Source: Coemansia sp. RSA 1804 (Eukaryota; Kickxellomycota; Kickxellomycetes; Kickxellales; Kickxellaceae). From it: a stretch of DNA of 22,298 nucleotides. Location: NCBI GenBank assembly GCA_027578815.1, contig JANBTH010000287.1, forward strand, positions 1 through 22,298, in the 5' to 3' direction. Within the stretch, counting starts at the first letter, position 1. Every line of letters starts with the position of its first letter. Below, in pieces: positions 8,701 through 16,668 of the stretch. The notes below the pieces were generated by a model that was given only the letters and a program-made list of their open reading frames with translations, did no database searches and had not been told where the DNA came from. The position numbers and the translations under genes are program-made.

Positions 8701-9479
8701 GGCTGATTCTTAAGCATATCGACTAAACGCAAAGCAGCTCTTTCGGGGGTTGTTTTTATCTGCATAAGTGCTGACAGGTACAGCTGAAGTGTGGTAATGT
8801 CAGTGGCATACTCGCCTTGTTCGATCCTTGTAATGACCAATGGCGCCTTGGACCCATTTATACCCGTCCTCAGAAGCTCGCGATAGTATTCGTTTTGCAT
8901 ACTCGCATTGTATGACTGGGCCTCGGCATCGTTCTTCAACGAAGCCAGTCTGCGTTGGGCAGCAAAGTCGCTTGTGCCGCTGAAGGGGCTTGATCCCTTC
9001 TTGTCGCCGTATCCACCAACCGCGCCGGTGTGTGCGCCCCAGCCCAAAACCTGACTTTGGGTCGAAAACGGCCTTATCTTTGGAGAAACCAAATTATATT
9101 TGCCTCCAGTCGACAGCCTTCTATTTCCACGCATCCCTAGTCCCATAGGACCGACAGTGTTTCTCGCAAGCAGCGCGGTTTGCAATTTCAGAGTCGACAT
9201 TTGTGCTTTCTGGACTGCTGTCCCCACAGGCGTGCAAGGCGATGATCCAACAGCAATCTGATCGGCCGCGATCGGTGTGCGAACAACAAAGTGCTTTGTA
9301 TCCCGAGCGGAAGCAACGGATGAAAATACGCTAGATGTGCTTTTGTCCAACAAGCTGCCAAGCGTCCACGCGTTTTTTCCAGCAAGAACAGCCACGCCCG
9401 TCCGCTTAAATGAGCCCACGACTCCTTTGAATCCATGAGCAGACGAAGAACCTGTGATTCCGGACGAATAAGCCTGCAT
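5733..9479 (-). CDS. YME1: Mitochondrial i-AAA protease Yme1 precursor interrupted by an intein
   Basis: FtsH-family ATP-dependent zinc protease of the mitochondrial inner membrane, with its active domains facing the intermembrane space in characterised Yme1 proteins. The precursor is 1248 residues; without the intein it is 846. The N-terminus is Arg/Lys/Ser-rich and poor in acids, as for an import presequence. A single membrane segment lies at about 357-377, which points to i-AAA rather than the two-pass m-AAA. The AAA+ module starts near 402 with Walker A GPPGTGKT (443-450) and pore loop YVGVGA (476-481). The intein takes 482-883. The module resumes with SRIRALF and Walker B VFIDEID (901-907). 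The protease has HEGGH (1064-1068) and the probable third zinc ligand Asp1142 in SGCTSDL. The sequence around FDEMYVGVGA is typical of Yme1. The start is the first ATG of the frame, with no introns or frameshifts. The next gene on this strand (FAS1) lies 421 bases upstream. Confidence 0.95.
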   Translation of the reverse strand: MQAYSSGITGSSSAHGFKGVVGSFKRTGVAVLAGKNAWTLGSLLDKSTSSVFSSVASARDTKHFVVRTPIAADQIAVGSSPCTPVGTAVQKAQMSTLKLQTALLARNTVGPMGLGMRGNRRLSTGGKYNLVSPKIRPFSTQSQVLGWGAHTGAVGGYGDKKGSSPFSGTSDFAAQRRLASLKNDAEAQSYNASMQNEYYRELLRTGINGSKAPLVITRIEQGEYATDITTLQLYLSALMQIKTTPERAALRLVDMLKNQPRLVAQLTGSSGAHGIEKLVQALSTSRAVDSIVKEGGTHADASNDGNKQALEDGIINQISGENNLFERKDKKGAGTSNSPVHVVLQQSQQSVVWNAVRWVLSTVIYAFCILTVTNIMFESSLAKAVTKTGDVVPKAATTDVRFADVQGCEEAKEELQDLVDFLKNPKDFLEIGGRLPKGVLLTGPPGTGKTLLARAVAGEAGVPFFFMSGSEFDEMYVGVGASVTGDTMVLVKDHDGTRLVPIGDYIDGYYPDSHEGYVVPADGIQTLGYNGDGKLDGCAWKTVRQVYRHKVNEIYEIKFMGDTVRTTGDHSVFIRTPDGVKAVETRDLCVGDSLVDLPYSRSPGTSAKVFLGATNNYKDRNNSTHVPAPVSLLDHSMDSNMRAHMRNICLEQGIPEEVFVAPRLSKLFGIYAARGQISGQSMRVDFDSSEYELMNEFSTDMQDTFGVPPAIATNDDDLKSLSYPLPIGMLFERQCGGPSSTKHIPELLWDAKSELFRSFLGGFLAGSGAKPFSCGTGSVIRSAESALLREIAWLASIHKIEAVLTSESDSTKGDSSNVEMWRLEIGSSTRNVPVGDVTSESLQHKKAVIESISRVPFSGYVYDFCGCDNEAFFGGNNPVLLHNSRIRALFSEARKHSPSIVFIDEIDSIGSRRSTRDQSSIKQTLNQLLVDLDGFAQNEGVIFIAATNFPEVLDPALTRPGRFDRVVQVPLPDVRGRVAILKTHAKSIQLAPDVDLNVVARGTPGFSGAELQNLLNIAAIEATKQSAKKVNNKHLDFAKDRIIMGSERKSAVITPENKLATAYHEGGHTIAAMYTAGAMPLHKVTVMPRGHALGVTVQLPENDRESVTKSEYLAELDVCMGGRAAEELVYGLEKVTSGCTSDLRRATKVATAMVSEFGMSEKIGMVSYDNDDKSKLSSTLRQTIDSEVRALNEESNKRVMKLLSDHREELDRLAKALVEYETLDKEEIERAVKGLPIKRDVFSEPKSS
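6831..8036 (-). mobile_element. Intein in Yme1, 402 residues, with degenerate LAGLIDADG endonuclease
   Basis: This in-frame insertion of 402 residues occupies precursor residues 482-883. Block A starts at Ser1 (SVTGDTMVLV). Block B has Thr86-Gly-Asp-His89, the TxxH motif. A Hint-like segment LCVGDSLVD lies at 107-115. The C-terminal blocks read VYDFCGCDNEAFFGG (380-394) and NPVLLHN (396-402), followed by +1 Ser. The extein halves YVGVGA and SRIRALF join into a normal FtsH-family sequence when the insertion is removed. The middle (about 120-365) carries two segments placed like LAGLIDADG helices: LFGIYAARG (186-194) and FLGGFLAGSG (278-287). The second is preceded by KHIPE (261-265), a common neighbour in such endonucleases. 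Arg193 and Ser286 sit where catalytic Asp/Glu is expected, so cleavage activity is probably lost while splicing residues are kept. The block F His is also absent, which some inteins tolerate. Confidence 0.92.
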
Positions 9480-9900
9480 TTGATGTTGCCAACTGATAGA
9501 AGCTAAAGAAAGCAGGCCTCTGCTTTATCGATGAACTCTGGGCAATTGATAGAGTAAAGCTTTGTCCAAAAGCTTCTGGGAAACGAGCAAATTAGGTTCC
9601 TGGCGTGGTGTATCTAAAAAAAGTGAGAGAAGAGGTAAATGAGAACGAAATTTATAAAGAGAAACCCCCGTTTTTTCTTGAAACCGAAAAATCATTGTTT
9701 ATCAAAGAATATTTGGCTTTCGTAATGCATTTTGAAAATTTCCATATCACCCTGTTCGAGATCTGTTATTTTTTATTAGCAAAATAATTATCTCACTCCT
9801 CATGTTTCTGATAGCGTTCATTTTTAAACGAAATGAATTGTTAGCGCAACACTGGCATTGATCCCGACAAAGAAAGAAAAAGAAACGTGCTTGCTACCTC
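9480..9900. promoter_or_regulatory. YME1 upstream region and FAS1-gene 3' flank
   Basis: There is no gene here. Both neighbours are on the minus strand, so the part next to 9480 should be the YME1 promoter and leader and the part next to 9900 the 3' end of the FAS1 gene. It is A/T-rich, with many short A and T runs between about 9600 and 9850. No specific control site was recognised. Confidence 0.4.
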
Positions 9901-10533
9901 CTAAACAAAGAGCTCGTCGACAAGGAAGTATGTACCACTGCCTGCCTGTACACCGGCGCCGTACACAGCAGTGGGCGCTCTCCTGTCTGCCTGCACATAC
10001 ACCTTGTCCTGGGATGAAGTGAAGCGCAAACTAGCCGTTCGCTCGTATGAGAAGACAGTCGTGCCGTGCTCCATCATCTGGGGTGTGACAACTTGTGGAA
10101 TAAAGTGTCTTTTCATTACAAGCTCAATGTCGTCAGGTATGTCGTCAAGTGCCTGGAAGGCCTTGTTTGTTGGCAAAAGAAGCGTCAGGCCCTTTGAAAA
10201 GTCATCAGAGTCTCCGCTGATTGCGCGCACAAGTGACTCGCTGCGCAGAATAGCATCGATAGCAATGCTTGCGCTCTTCTCCTTCACTATCACGTCGCTT
10301 AGCTGTGGCGGGCCAGTTGCGTTTGCATCATAAATATAGGGCTCATTCATCTCTGCTGGCGGTAGCTTTCCACCGCCGTCTGTTGCGGGTGACTGCTGTA
10401 TCCCAAAAAGCGCCTGTCGCTGTTGGTCGGGGAGAGGATGTGCTTGTGCAGAACTACGTCCGTACGTGGCTGCTGCTGCTAAAAGTGTAGTAGTGACCGC
10501 TGCTAGTGTTGTTATGGCGGATCTAATTCTCAT
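9901..10533 (-). CDS. Secreted protein with one fasciclin-like (FAS1) domain
   Basis: Predicted 210-residue secreted or cell-surface protein. FAS1 domains generally act in cell adhesion or wall association; no specific role can be given. The N-terminus (1 to about 31) is a classic signal peptide: basic MRIR, a long Ala/Thr/Leu core and an AQA-like cleavage end. A Pro/Gln-rich spacer follows, with one NxT glycosylation sequon at Asn71. From about 80 to the end the FAS1 pattern is visible: the H1-like box LTLLLPTNKAFQAL (116-129), HFIPQVVTPQMM in the middle (143-154), and a closing strand GSGTYFLVDELFV matching the usual final motif near the domain end. There is no GPI signal or second FAS1 copy, so it is short for the fungal family. 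The frame is open further upstream, but only through a non-ATG codon, so the ATG at 10533 is used. Confidence 0.78.
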   Translation of the reverse strand: MRIRSAITTLAAVTTTLLAAAATYGRSSAQAHPLPDQQRQALFGIQQSPATDGGGKLPPAEMNEPYIYDANATGPPQLSDVIVKEKSASIAIDAILRSESLVRAISGDSDDFSKGLTLLLPTNKAFQALDDIPDDIELVMKRHFIPQVVTPQMMEHGTTVFSYERTASLRFTSSQDKVYVQADRRAPTAVYGAGVQAGSGTYFLVDELFV

Positions 10534-11606
10534 TGTCAAAGAAGAGTGGAACAGGCTGGAAATGTACAAGAATCTAATCGCCACTTTAGAAAGTAAATAA
10601 AATACAGCGTTGTGGAAAAGGAAAGCGAAAGGAAAGAAAGAAGGGCGTTTCAGTTTTTGTGGCGGAAGAGTTTATTGTATTGACGTTGCGTCGCTGTGAT
10701 ACAACATGAGAATCTCCGTCACAAGACAACGCTTTTTGTGCTAGCTTTTGCCAAGGCACAAATAAAAAAGGGACATTTTTCATTTTCTTCTTAGCTGTAT
10801 AGAGTGGAAGTGGTTGTTCGAACATGAGCTACAGGAGCTGGCTCCCAACTAAACGGTCTGCTGCTACAGAGCACGTTTGCCTGACATACTGGCATTCCCC
10901 AGCTCTCCGCTACTTGATATACTTTGCACTATAATTTACCACAAAAAGAAACATGGATGTTCCAGACACAAACACTATTCTCTGTACTTTAAAAAAATAA
11001 GAGCATGGTGCTTTCTCCCATACTATCCAACTGCTTTACATCTCCCAGTCCAGCAAAGATTCTACTCTTATTTCTACTCGCGTTTTTGTGTGGCCAAAAA
11101 AAGTGAGCAAAAGTGACGTTATTCGGGTTTTTTCTTCTGTAATTACTCTTTTGACGCCAATTGACCGCTTGGTCTGCCGCACCTTTATTCTTGCACAACC
11201 TTGCTCTATTCGCTCTAGAGTTTGTTTTCCTCTTCTATTATTAATATTATTTGTCTTGCTCTTTTGTCCACTTTCTGTAATCTGTCTTTTTTCTTCTACT
11301 TTTTCAATCTTTGATTCGTTGGTGTTGAAGCTTGGTTTCTTCTCTTGCGTTCATGGTCGACGCGTTTTTTGGATAGAGTTTGGCGAGAGCACGAATATTC
11401 TCGCTTTTAAATTGTCTGTTTATTTTGCTCTGGCAATTCTCAGAAGCAGGCTTTTTTGCAAAGGTTTTCTTTCCATTCAAAGTGCATTGTATATATTTAG
11501 CATTGAGCACGGCAAAGTATTTCGATAGAAAAAGCGACCTTTCTCGCGGTATCTGCGTATTGCCCGCTAGGGGGCCTATCAATACATATTGTTCTGTCGC
11601 GTTGGT
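10534..11606. promoter_or_regulatory. Divergent upstream region between the FAS1 gene and the histone-fold gene
   Basis: There is no convincing gene in this 1.07-kb interval, which must hold both promoters. The side next to FAS1 (about 10600-10660) is purine-rich on the plus strand, so it is pyrimidine-rich in the FAS1 sense direction. The other side (about 11105-11345) is strongly pyrimidine-rich on the plus strand, toward the histone-fold gene. An A/T stretch TATATATT lies at 11490-11497. One ATG at 11353 opens a seven-codon frame ending TAG at 11376, a possible upstream ORF if transcription starts in the pyrimidine-rich tract. Confidence 0.45.
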
Positions 11607-14600
11607 ATGGGCGACCCATCTTCTGTTTACGGCACGCCAGGAAACAAAAACAGCTACAGCAACAGCAACACAAACGCTAGCACTAACGAAGGAGCGAACT
11701 TTACGCCCGAACGCGCACAGGGCGCCGAGTCGAAAGAGGCTACAATGGCAGGCATCGTTATGAATGGACAGCAGTCGGACAAGGGCATTGGAGGACTGCC
11801 GTCGCAAGTTTCCATGTCTTCGTACCACTATGGGGCTTATAAACCACCCGCAGGTCTGAAGCCAGAGAAAAAACAACCCCTACGCGACGGAATGGAAATG
11901 GGCGTGCATACACCAGATGCCAGCAGCGATTTCGAAGCGCGAGCAAAACAGCAGAATGCCAGAAGCGAACCACCTGCCTCTGGCGACGCCGATACGTTGA
12001 TTTCCCGCACACAGCCGGCTGCAGAAGATAAGAACAAAACAAACGGGAATGGCACAACCACGACTGGATATAGACGGGGACCTACAGCCGGTTTGCCACG
12101 CCTGTCAGAAAGGCTTCTGCACTCGTACCGCTCCCGTACCAAGCGGCAGCTAGCCACAAAGCTGAATCCGCTTGTTGATCCACGCATGTATCCCAACACA
12201 CAGATGCCATCTTCCCGGCGGTCACATCATGAAGAACTTATGCGGCGGTCCATGCATAGCCTTGTTTCGGCGACAACACGCTACGACCGGGTTACATCGA
12301 AATCGCTGTCAATGCTTGCAGATATTGCAGGGCTCTATTTGATGCGCATTGGAGAGGCATGTAGGGCGCACACTGACTTTGCAAATCGGATAGAGCCCAA
12401 TCTTTTTGATGTTATGGACTGTACATCGCATGAGCTAGGAATTGACTGGACATCGACTATGGCGTGGGTATCGGAATGGAAGGGCGAGCTCGGAAAGCCC
12501 ACCAGCGCTACTCGCAATAAAGTAAATGGTAATTCTTTGCCTCCCAGTGGCAACCCTACACAGCATGACCGTATAGACGATGACTCTGCCTTGACTGGGG
12601 AGACATGGGTCGAAACGCAGCCCACAGATTCCATGCTTTCACAAAGGTTATTGTCGATGGATATAGATGATCGGCATCAGGGACAATATCCTGGCGCCCA
12701 CAGCGATCCCGAAGGTGCAAGTACAGTATATACAACCGACGGGTGTAGCGACGATATTGAGGCGATGATTGACAGTTTGGATCTCAATTGCTTTCTTCAT
12801 GGTAACATGGGTATATCTGACGACATTGAAGGCGCAATACCATCGCATCTTCCGCCGTTGGTTCCTGTTGAAATCCCTGAAAACAATGCCGGATTATCTG
12901 TTGTTAACGAGACACTGGTGCAGATAGGAAGCCATGGAGAAACCGATGACAGGCCAGAAAGAAAGAACGGTTTAGATGATACTGAAGTCAAGATAACGTC
13001 CGAGGCCGAAGACACACATTCCTCCATATCAACGCATGAGGATCATCTACCTGGCCCTGATGAGGATGTCGAGGACGATGCCGAGGAAACGCCTGAAAGC
13101 GTAATTGCACAGATTATACACCTAACGACGTCATCATTGTCAGCGCTCCCGCCATCGGTAAAAGCAAACAAGGCTCTCTATGGTTTCTTTAGGCCTGCGA
13201 GTAAATTCGATCCCTCTTGTGCTCCTGAAGAGATCATGCCTGATTTTGAGCTTCCCGATGCCGCACTGATGCCTTCTTCTGAGCGCATTAAGAGTGAGCT
13301 ATCACAAACCGACAGTATTCAGCCTGGAAAGCCAATGTTTTTGGTTGGCGATGGTGCACAGCACGATGTTATTGGGGACGCAGAGGAGATGTGGCGGCAA
13401 GCTAGGTACGGTTTGTACCAGAATATCTACGACGATGCTGCGTATAAGGCACTTGAAGAGATGAATAATGCACCAGAGATACTGCGTCGGCGAGCTGTGG
13501 ATGACGAGAAAGAAATAAAAGAGGAAGAGGAGAAGGCGAAGAAGGAGCGTGCGCAAGAGGAGCACAACGAAATTGATTTTGCTGCAAATCACAACAACGA
13601 TGTGCCTGGATCTGATGTCAGCATTGACGACGATTTCGTTGATATAGATATGGGAATGGATGTGGACATGGATATGGACATGGATATGGACCTGGATATT
13701 GACGGCAATTTACCAGAGGAAAAGAGTTTTCAGCCACCATCTACAGTTGATATTGCAGGCAACTTCATCATTGCTGACGACCTTGACAACAACAACAGTC
13801 AAATGGCGAAAGATGCTGCATTAGCTCCCGAAACTGTCTCAGCCCATGTATCAGAGGATTCAGAGCCGGGTGCAGATGGTCCCGAGCAAGAAGAGGGAGA
13901 GCCCGAGGTTATTCCAGTTCCCATTTCCAGCGGTCTTCGTGGCTCAGGAAAATCAAACTGGTCGAACGAATGGTTTACAGAAAACATGCGCAGACGTTTA
14001 AGCAGAATAACGGCCCAGGATATTGTTCCATGCGACTCTTTGTTTCTATCCAACCCTTGGGCTAGCCATCGTGGGGTTGTTGACGAAGTAGCGCGGGCAT
14101 TTGTGGATAGCGAAGGCGGTGGGCATTTGCATGAGACGACACCTCTTGAAGGCTTTGGTCCTCCAGCGAACACCTACAAGGTTCCTCACAGCACTGGTTC
14201 AGCACTGAAGTGGACACTGCATCATATTATGCAGACAAAAGGCACGAGCACAGTTGATAGTCTGTATACGGGTAGGTCGTCCCTTGCAGGCGGTGTTTCG
14301 GGTGATGGTGTTACTCAATATGTCGATCGCATGTGTTCGCTCATCAAGGCTTCGGCTGAGGAGGAGGCCGAGATGGTTGTCAGTGGATCGTTTAGAACGA
14401 CAAAGGACAAGGACGAGTATGCGTGGGCAGATAGAAATGTTCGGCCAGGCCAGATTGATCTTATGGAGCAGCTTCTTTCGGGTGCGGATAAGCGAATCCC
14501 TTGGGCCCAGAACAGACTGGATATACATATACTAGAGTCAGATATTGCTGATAGAGAGCCTCAGCCAGCTCAGACCAAGCCTTTACTTTCGTTACCATCT

Positions 14601-15251
14601 GCCAGCGCATCTGCCGAGCCTGCTACTGGATCAACTGAGTTTTCTACTCCGGCTGTGGATGGTGCTTCGGATGCTGCCGTAGAGGACGAGGTTGATGCTG
14701 TTAAAGGTGGCAGTACACCAGATGATGTTGTTATTGCTACTGCTGAAGATCTTGTCGTAACGTCAGCACCCGTAGCAGCAGCAACAACAGATCTTGATGT
14801 TGTCGATGCAGATGTTATTGCTGTTGGCGCGATTCCTGACGTCGAGCATGATTACAGTTCTTACGTTGACATTGGTGACAATAGCAATACAGTCGATGGC
14901 ATGGAAAGCGAACCGACTGGCGGTTCCTATTCTCCTGCGCACCTGACGCTTCAGGAACAGCAGCCAGAGACCAAGTCCTCGCCTACACCCTCCCTTACCA
15001 CCTTTTCACCGGAGAAAGCTTGCAGTGCTACCACCGATGTTGGTGGCGATGCCATTGAACTCGACGGTCAGCCAACTGAGGAGGAGAAGGAGCATGATAC
15101 GCTTTCACTACAGCATGAACAAAAGTCGGAGAGCAATGACAAGCCGCCAGATCCAGTAGAGCACACAACTGACGGGATGAGCGAAGATCAGCAACAGAAC
15201 GACAATGACAACGACATGTCGTTGCAGCCCGAACAACAGCAATACAACTAA
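11607..15251 (+). CDS. Large acidic protein with bromodomain-associated histone fold (TAF8/TAF3/Spt7-like)
   Basis: Predicted nuclear protein of 1214 residues. The only domain recognised is a histone fold of the bromodomain-associated type at about 208-283, with HSLVSATTRYDRVT, LADIAGLYLMRIGEACRAH and NRIEPNLFDVMDCTSHELGI. In TFIID or SAGA subunits (TAF8, TAF3, Spt7) such folds pair with another histone-fold protein, so a transcription-complex role is inferred. A basic segment lies just before it (about 165-205). The rest is mostly low-complexity and acidic, including a Met-Asp repeat at 679-699 and a Glu/Lys-rich run near 635-655. A more ordered, conserved-looking block lies at about 780-975. 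No bromodomain or PHD finger was seen, so it is not a standard Spt7 or animal-type TAF3. The start is the first ATG; the frame continues upstream only from non-ATG codons. The C-terminus is Gln/Asp/Asn-rich. Confidence 0.72.
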   Translation: MGDPSSVYGTPGNKNSYSNSNTNASTNEGANFTPERAQGAESKEATMAGIVMNGQQSDKGIGGLPSQVSMSSYHYGAYKPPAGLKPEKKQPLRDGMEMGVHTPDASSDFEARAKQQNARSEPPASGDADTLISRTQPAAEDKNKTNGNGTTTTGYRRGPTAGLPRLSERLLHSYRSRTKRQLATKLNPLVDPRMYPNTQMPSSRRSHHEELMRRSMHSLVSATTRYDRVTSKSLSMLADIAGLYLMRIGEACRAHTDFANRIEPNLFDVMDCTSHELGIDWTSTMAWVSEWKGELGKPTSATRNKVNGNSLPPSGNPTQHDRIDDDSALTGETWVETQPTDSMLSQRLLSMDIDDRHQGQYPGAHSDPEGASTVYTTDGCSDDIEAMIDSLDLNCFLHGNMGISDDIEGAIPSHLPPLVPVEIPENNAGLSVVNETLVQIGSHGETDDRPERKNGLDDTEVKITSEAEDTHSSISTHEDHLPGPDEDVEDDAEETPESVIAQIIHLTTSSLSALPPSVKANKALYGFFRPASKFDPSCAPEEIMPDFELPDAALMPSSERIKSELSQTDSIQPGKPMFLVGDGAQHDVIGDAEEMWRQARYGLYQNIYDDAAYKALEEMNNAPEILRRRAVDDEKEIKEEEEKAKKERAQEEHNEIDFAANHNNDVPGSDVSIDDDFVDIDMGMDVDMDMDMDMDLDIDGNLPEEKSFQPPSTVDIAGNFIIADDLDNNNSQMAKDAALAPETVSAHVSEDSEPGADGPEQEEGEPEVIPVPISSGLRGSGKSNWSNEWFTENMRRRLSRITAQDIVPCDSLFLSNPWASHRGVVDEVARAFVDSEGGGHLHETTPLEGFGPPANTYKVPHSTGSALKWTLHHIMQTKGTSTVDSLYTGRSSLAGGVSGDGVTQYVDRMCSLIKASAEEEAEMVVSGSFRTTKDKDEYAWADRNVRPGQIDLMEQLLSGADKRIPWAQNRLDIHILESDIADREPQPAQTKPLLSLPSASASAEPATGSTEFSTPAVDGASDAAVEDEVDAVKGGSTPDDVVIATAEDLVVTSAPVAAATTDLDVVDADVIAVGAIPDVEHDYSSYVDIGDNSNTVDGMESEPTGGSYSPAHLTLQEQQPETKSSPTPSLTTFSPEKACSATTDVGGDAIELDGQPTEEEKEHDTLSLQHEQKSESNDKPPDPVEHTTDGMSEDQQQNDNDNDMSLQPEQQQYN
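13641..13703 (+). repeat. Met-Asp coding repeat
   Basis: This 63-base stretch inside the histone-fold gene is made of alternating ATG and GAY codons with a few substitutions. It encodes 21 residues in which Asp occupies every other position except at one Gly. The DNA repeat unit is roughly ATGGAYATGGAY, a likely site of length change by slippage. Confidence 0.85.
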
Positions 15252-15486
15252 ACTATCTGCATCTTGTTCATGTTTTTACCTTTTTTCTCTTTGGTGGCTG
15301 GCTTACTCGTCCTTTAATATATTTTGCCTAACTGTATAGAAAGCCTGCGCTCTAGTGAATCTCAGCCAGTGTTTTTGGCAACACATAGATATAGAGAAAA
15401 AGGGCTTTTAAAGCCTTTTTAAGATGTAATTTGTAAGTGGTATATGGAAAACACATGAAGAATAAGTTTCAATTTAGCTTTTTAGT
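15252..15486. other. Convergent 3' region between histone-fold gene and MRT4
   Basis: A short intergenic stretch without a gene in which two transcripts converge. It begins with a T-rich segment after the plus-strand stop. It contains an A/T-rich TTTAATATATTTTG at about 15314-15327 and a self-complementary AAAGGGCTTTTAAAGCCTTTT at about 15399-15419 that could form a hairpin in either RNA. Confidence 0.4.
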
Positions 15487-16215
15487 CTACTCCATGTCGC
15501 TGCCATCGCTGTTGTTGTTGCTTCCCGTGCCGGATGTTTCGTTGTAAGCAGTGTACTCGCCCGAGTTTTTGTGGTAGCAGCCCAGAAGTTCGACCTTGAA
15601 GATCGCCATTTTGATCCAGAAATGCTTGAGCAGGTGGGACTGTTGCGGCGTCAGCACATCGCCCTCCTCGCAAATAGTGTAGTCGTAGTCAATAGTGATC
15701 TTGCCCTGGCGCAGCAGGGTGGGTATGCCAAGCTGACGCAGCTGCGGCTCCATGTTGTTGGGGAACGGCTCCTTTGTGTATCCGCGGAACACTTCGCCTG
15801 CAGGAACAACGATCCGCTCAGTAGCCACACAGCCCGAGCGCGCGTAGTCGTCTTTCGAGAACTCGTTGAACCACGATCTGATGGAGTCGACTGTCTGGTT
15901 GGTGAACAGAAGTCCAACCTCGCCCTTCAGCGCCTCACTGACCTTGTGGAGGTTCTCCGACAGCTCCTCCTCCGGTGTGTTTCCCAGCGCCTTGGCCATC
16001 ACACGGTTGCTGCCAAAAAAAAACCGACTTGTCTTGAATTCGCTGCGCACCTTCTTCAGATACTGGTTGCGCATGTTGTACACCGAGAATATCCATATGT
16101 AGTCATACGTGTTGACCGCATCCTTGACGGCCTCCATTGTTTTTGCCCGTCCTTCGCGCCCCCTGCTCTTCACGCTCGTGAGTGATACAACCTGTAGTCT
16201 CTTTGCTCTGGGCAT
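15487..16215 (-). CDS. MRT4: Ribosome assembly factor Mrt4 (P0-like mRNA turnover protein 4)
   Basis: Nucleolar assembly factor that holds the P0 site on the pre-60S particle before P0 replaces it at the stalk base. The 242-residue product matches the family end to end. It starts MPRAKR followed by a basic KSRGREGRAKT segment, then YDYIWIFSVYNMRNQYLKKVR, the region that aligns with the rRNA-binding part of P0/L10. Next come FFFGSNRVMAKALG and GEVGLLFTNQ, and a later segment LRQGKITID ending in the TICEEGDVLTPQQ region. It lacks the long acidic P-protein-binding tail of P0, which separates Mrt4 from P0. Its short C-terminus is Ser/Asn/Gly-rich and ends in acidic SDGSDME. The length is normal (yeast about 236). 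The ATG at 16215 has an A-rich upstream context. No introns are needed. Confidence 0.95.
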   Translation of the reverse strand: MPRAKRLQVVSLTSVKSRGREGRAKTMEAVKDAVNTYDYIWIFSVYNMRNQYLKKVRSEFKTSRFFFGSNRVMAKALGNTPEEELSENLHKVSEALKGEVGLLFTNQTVDSIRSWFNEFSKDDYARSGCVATERIVVPAGEVFRGYTKEPFPNNMEPQLRQLGIPTLLRQGKITIDYDYTICEEGDVLTPQQSHLLKHFWIKMAIFKVELLGCYHKNSGEYTAYNETSGTGSNNNSDGSDME

Positions 16216-16668
16216 TTTTAAAAAGCTGACGGATTTTCTGCTTAAATATTAACAATAATGAAAGGGGGTATCTTGCTACGCCAGTAGACCAGGAACTATA
16301 ATGGAAACAGTATATGTGTAAAATAAAGCTGCGTTTGCGATAGAGCAGAATCGAAAGTAAGACACAAAGTAGATGACAAGCCTGTTGCACTTTTTTTTTC
16401 TCTGAAATCCTTCAGAGTATGTGGAAGAGAAAAAAAGTTTCAAATCAACAGAAATAATTGAAATCATGCTTTGATCTGATCTGAGCAAATCAGACAAGGC
16501 GGTCAGTGGATTTGTTATTTTTATTTTTATTTTTTTGAAAAACTAATGCAACACCAACAAACTAAATGAGTGACAGGTACGTGACTGACCATGTACGATC
16601 AGAACAAGTCCGCCAAAATGAACCTAAAACTGCTTGCTTTTCGGGATGCTTTCCACATCTCATAGCCG
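16216..16668. promoter_or_regulatory. MRT4 upstream region and FOL3 3' flank
   Basis: There is no gene here; both neighbours are on the minus strand. At about 16514-16537 the plus strand is a run of TTTTTA-type repeats, which on the minus strand reads AATAAAAATAAAAATAA. This lies about 130-155 bases past the dihydrofolate synthase stop and is a good poly(A)-signal candidate for it. The part nearest 16216 should carry the MRT4 promoter; no specific site was recognised. Confidence 0.45.

Noticed and set aside
5733..9479. The YME1 gene as an m-AAA subunit (Afg3/Yta12)
   Set aside because: Only one membrane segment is seen, and FDEMYVGVGA and the N-terminal region fit i-AAA Yme1 better.
11607..15251. 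Calling the histone-fold protein Spt7 or TAF3 outright
   Set aside because: No bromodomain or PHD finger is present, and the histone fold alone does not decide between TAF8, TAF3 and Spt7.
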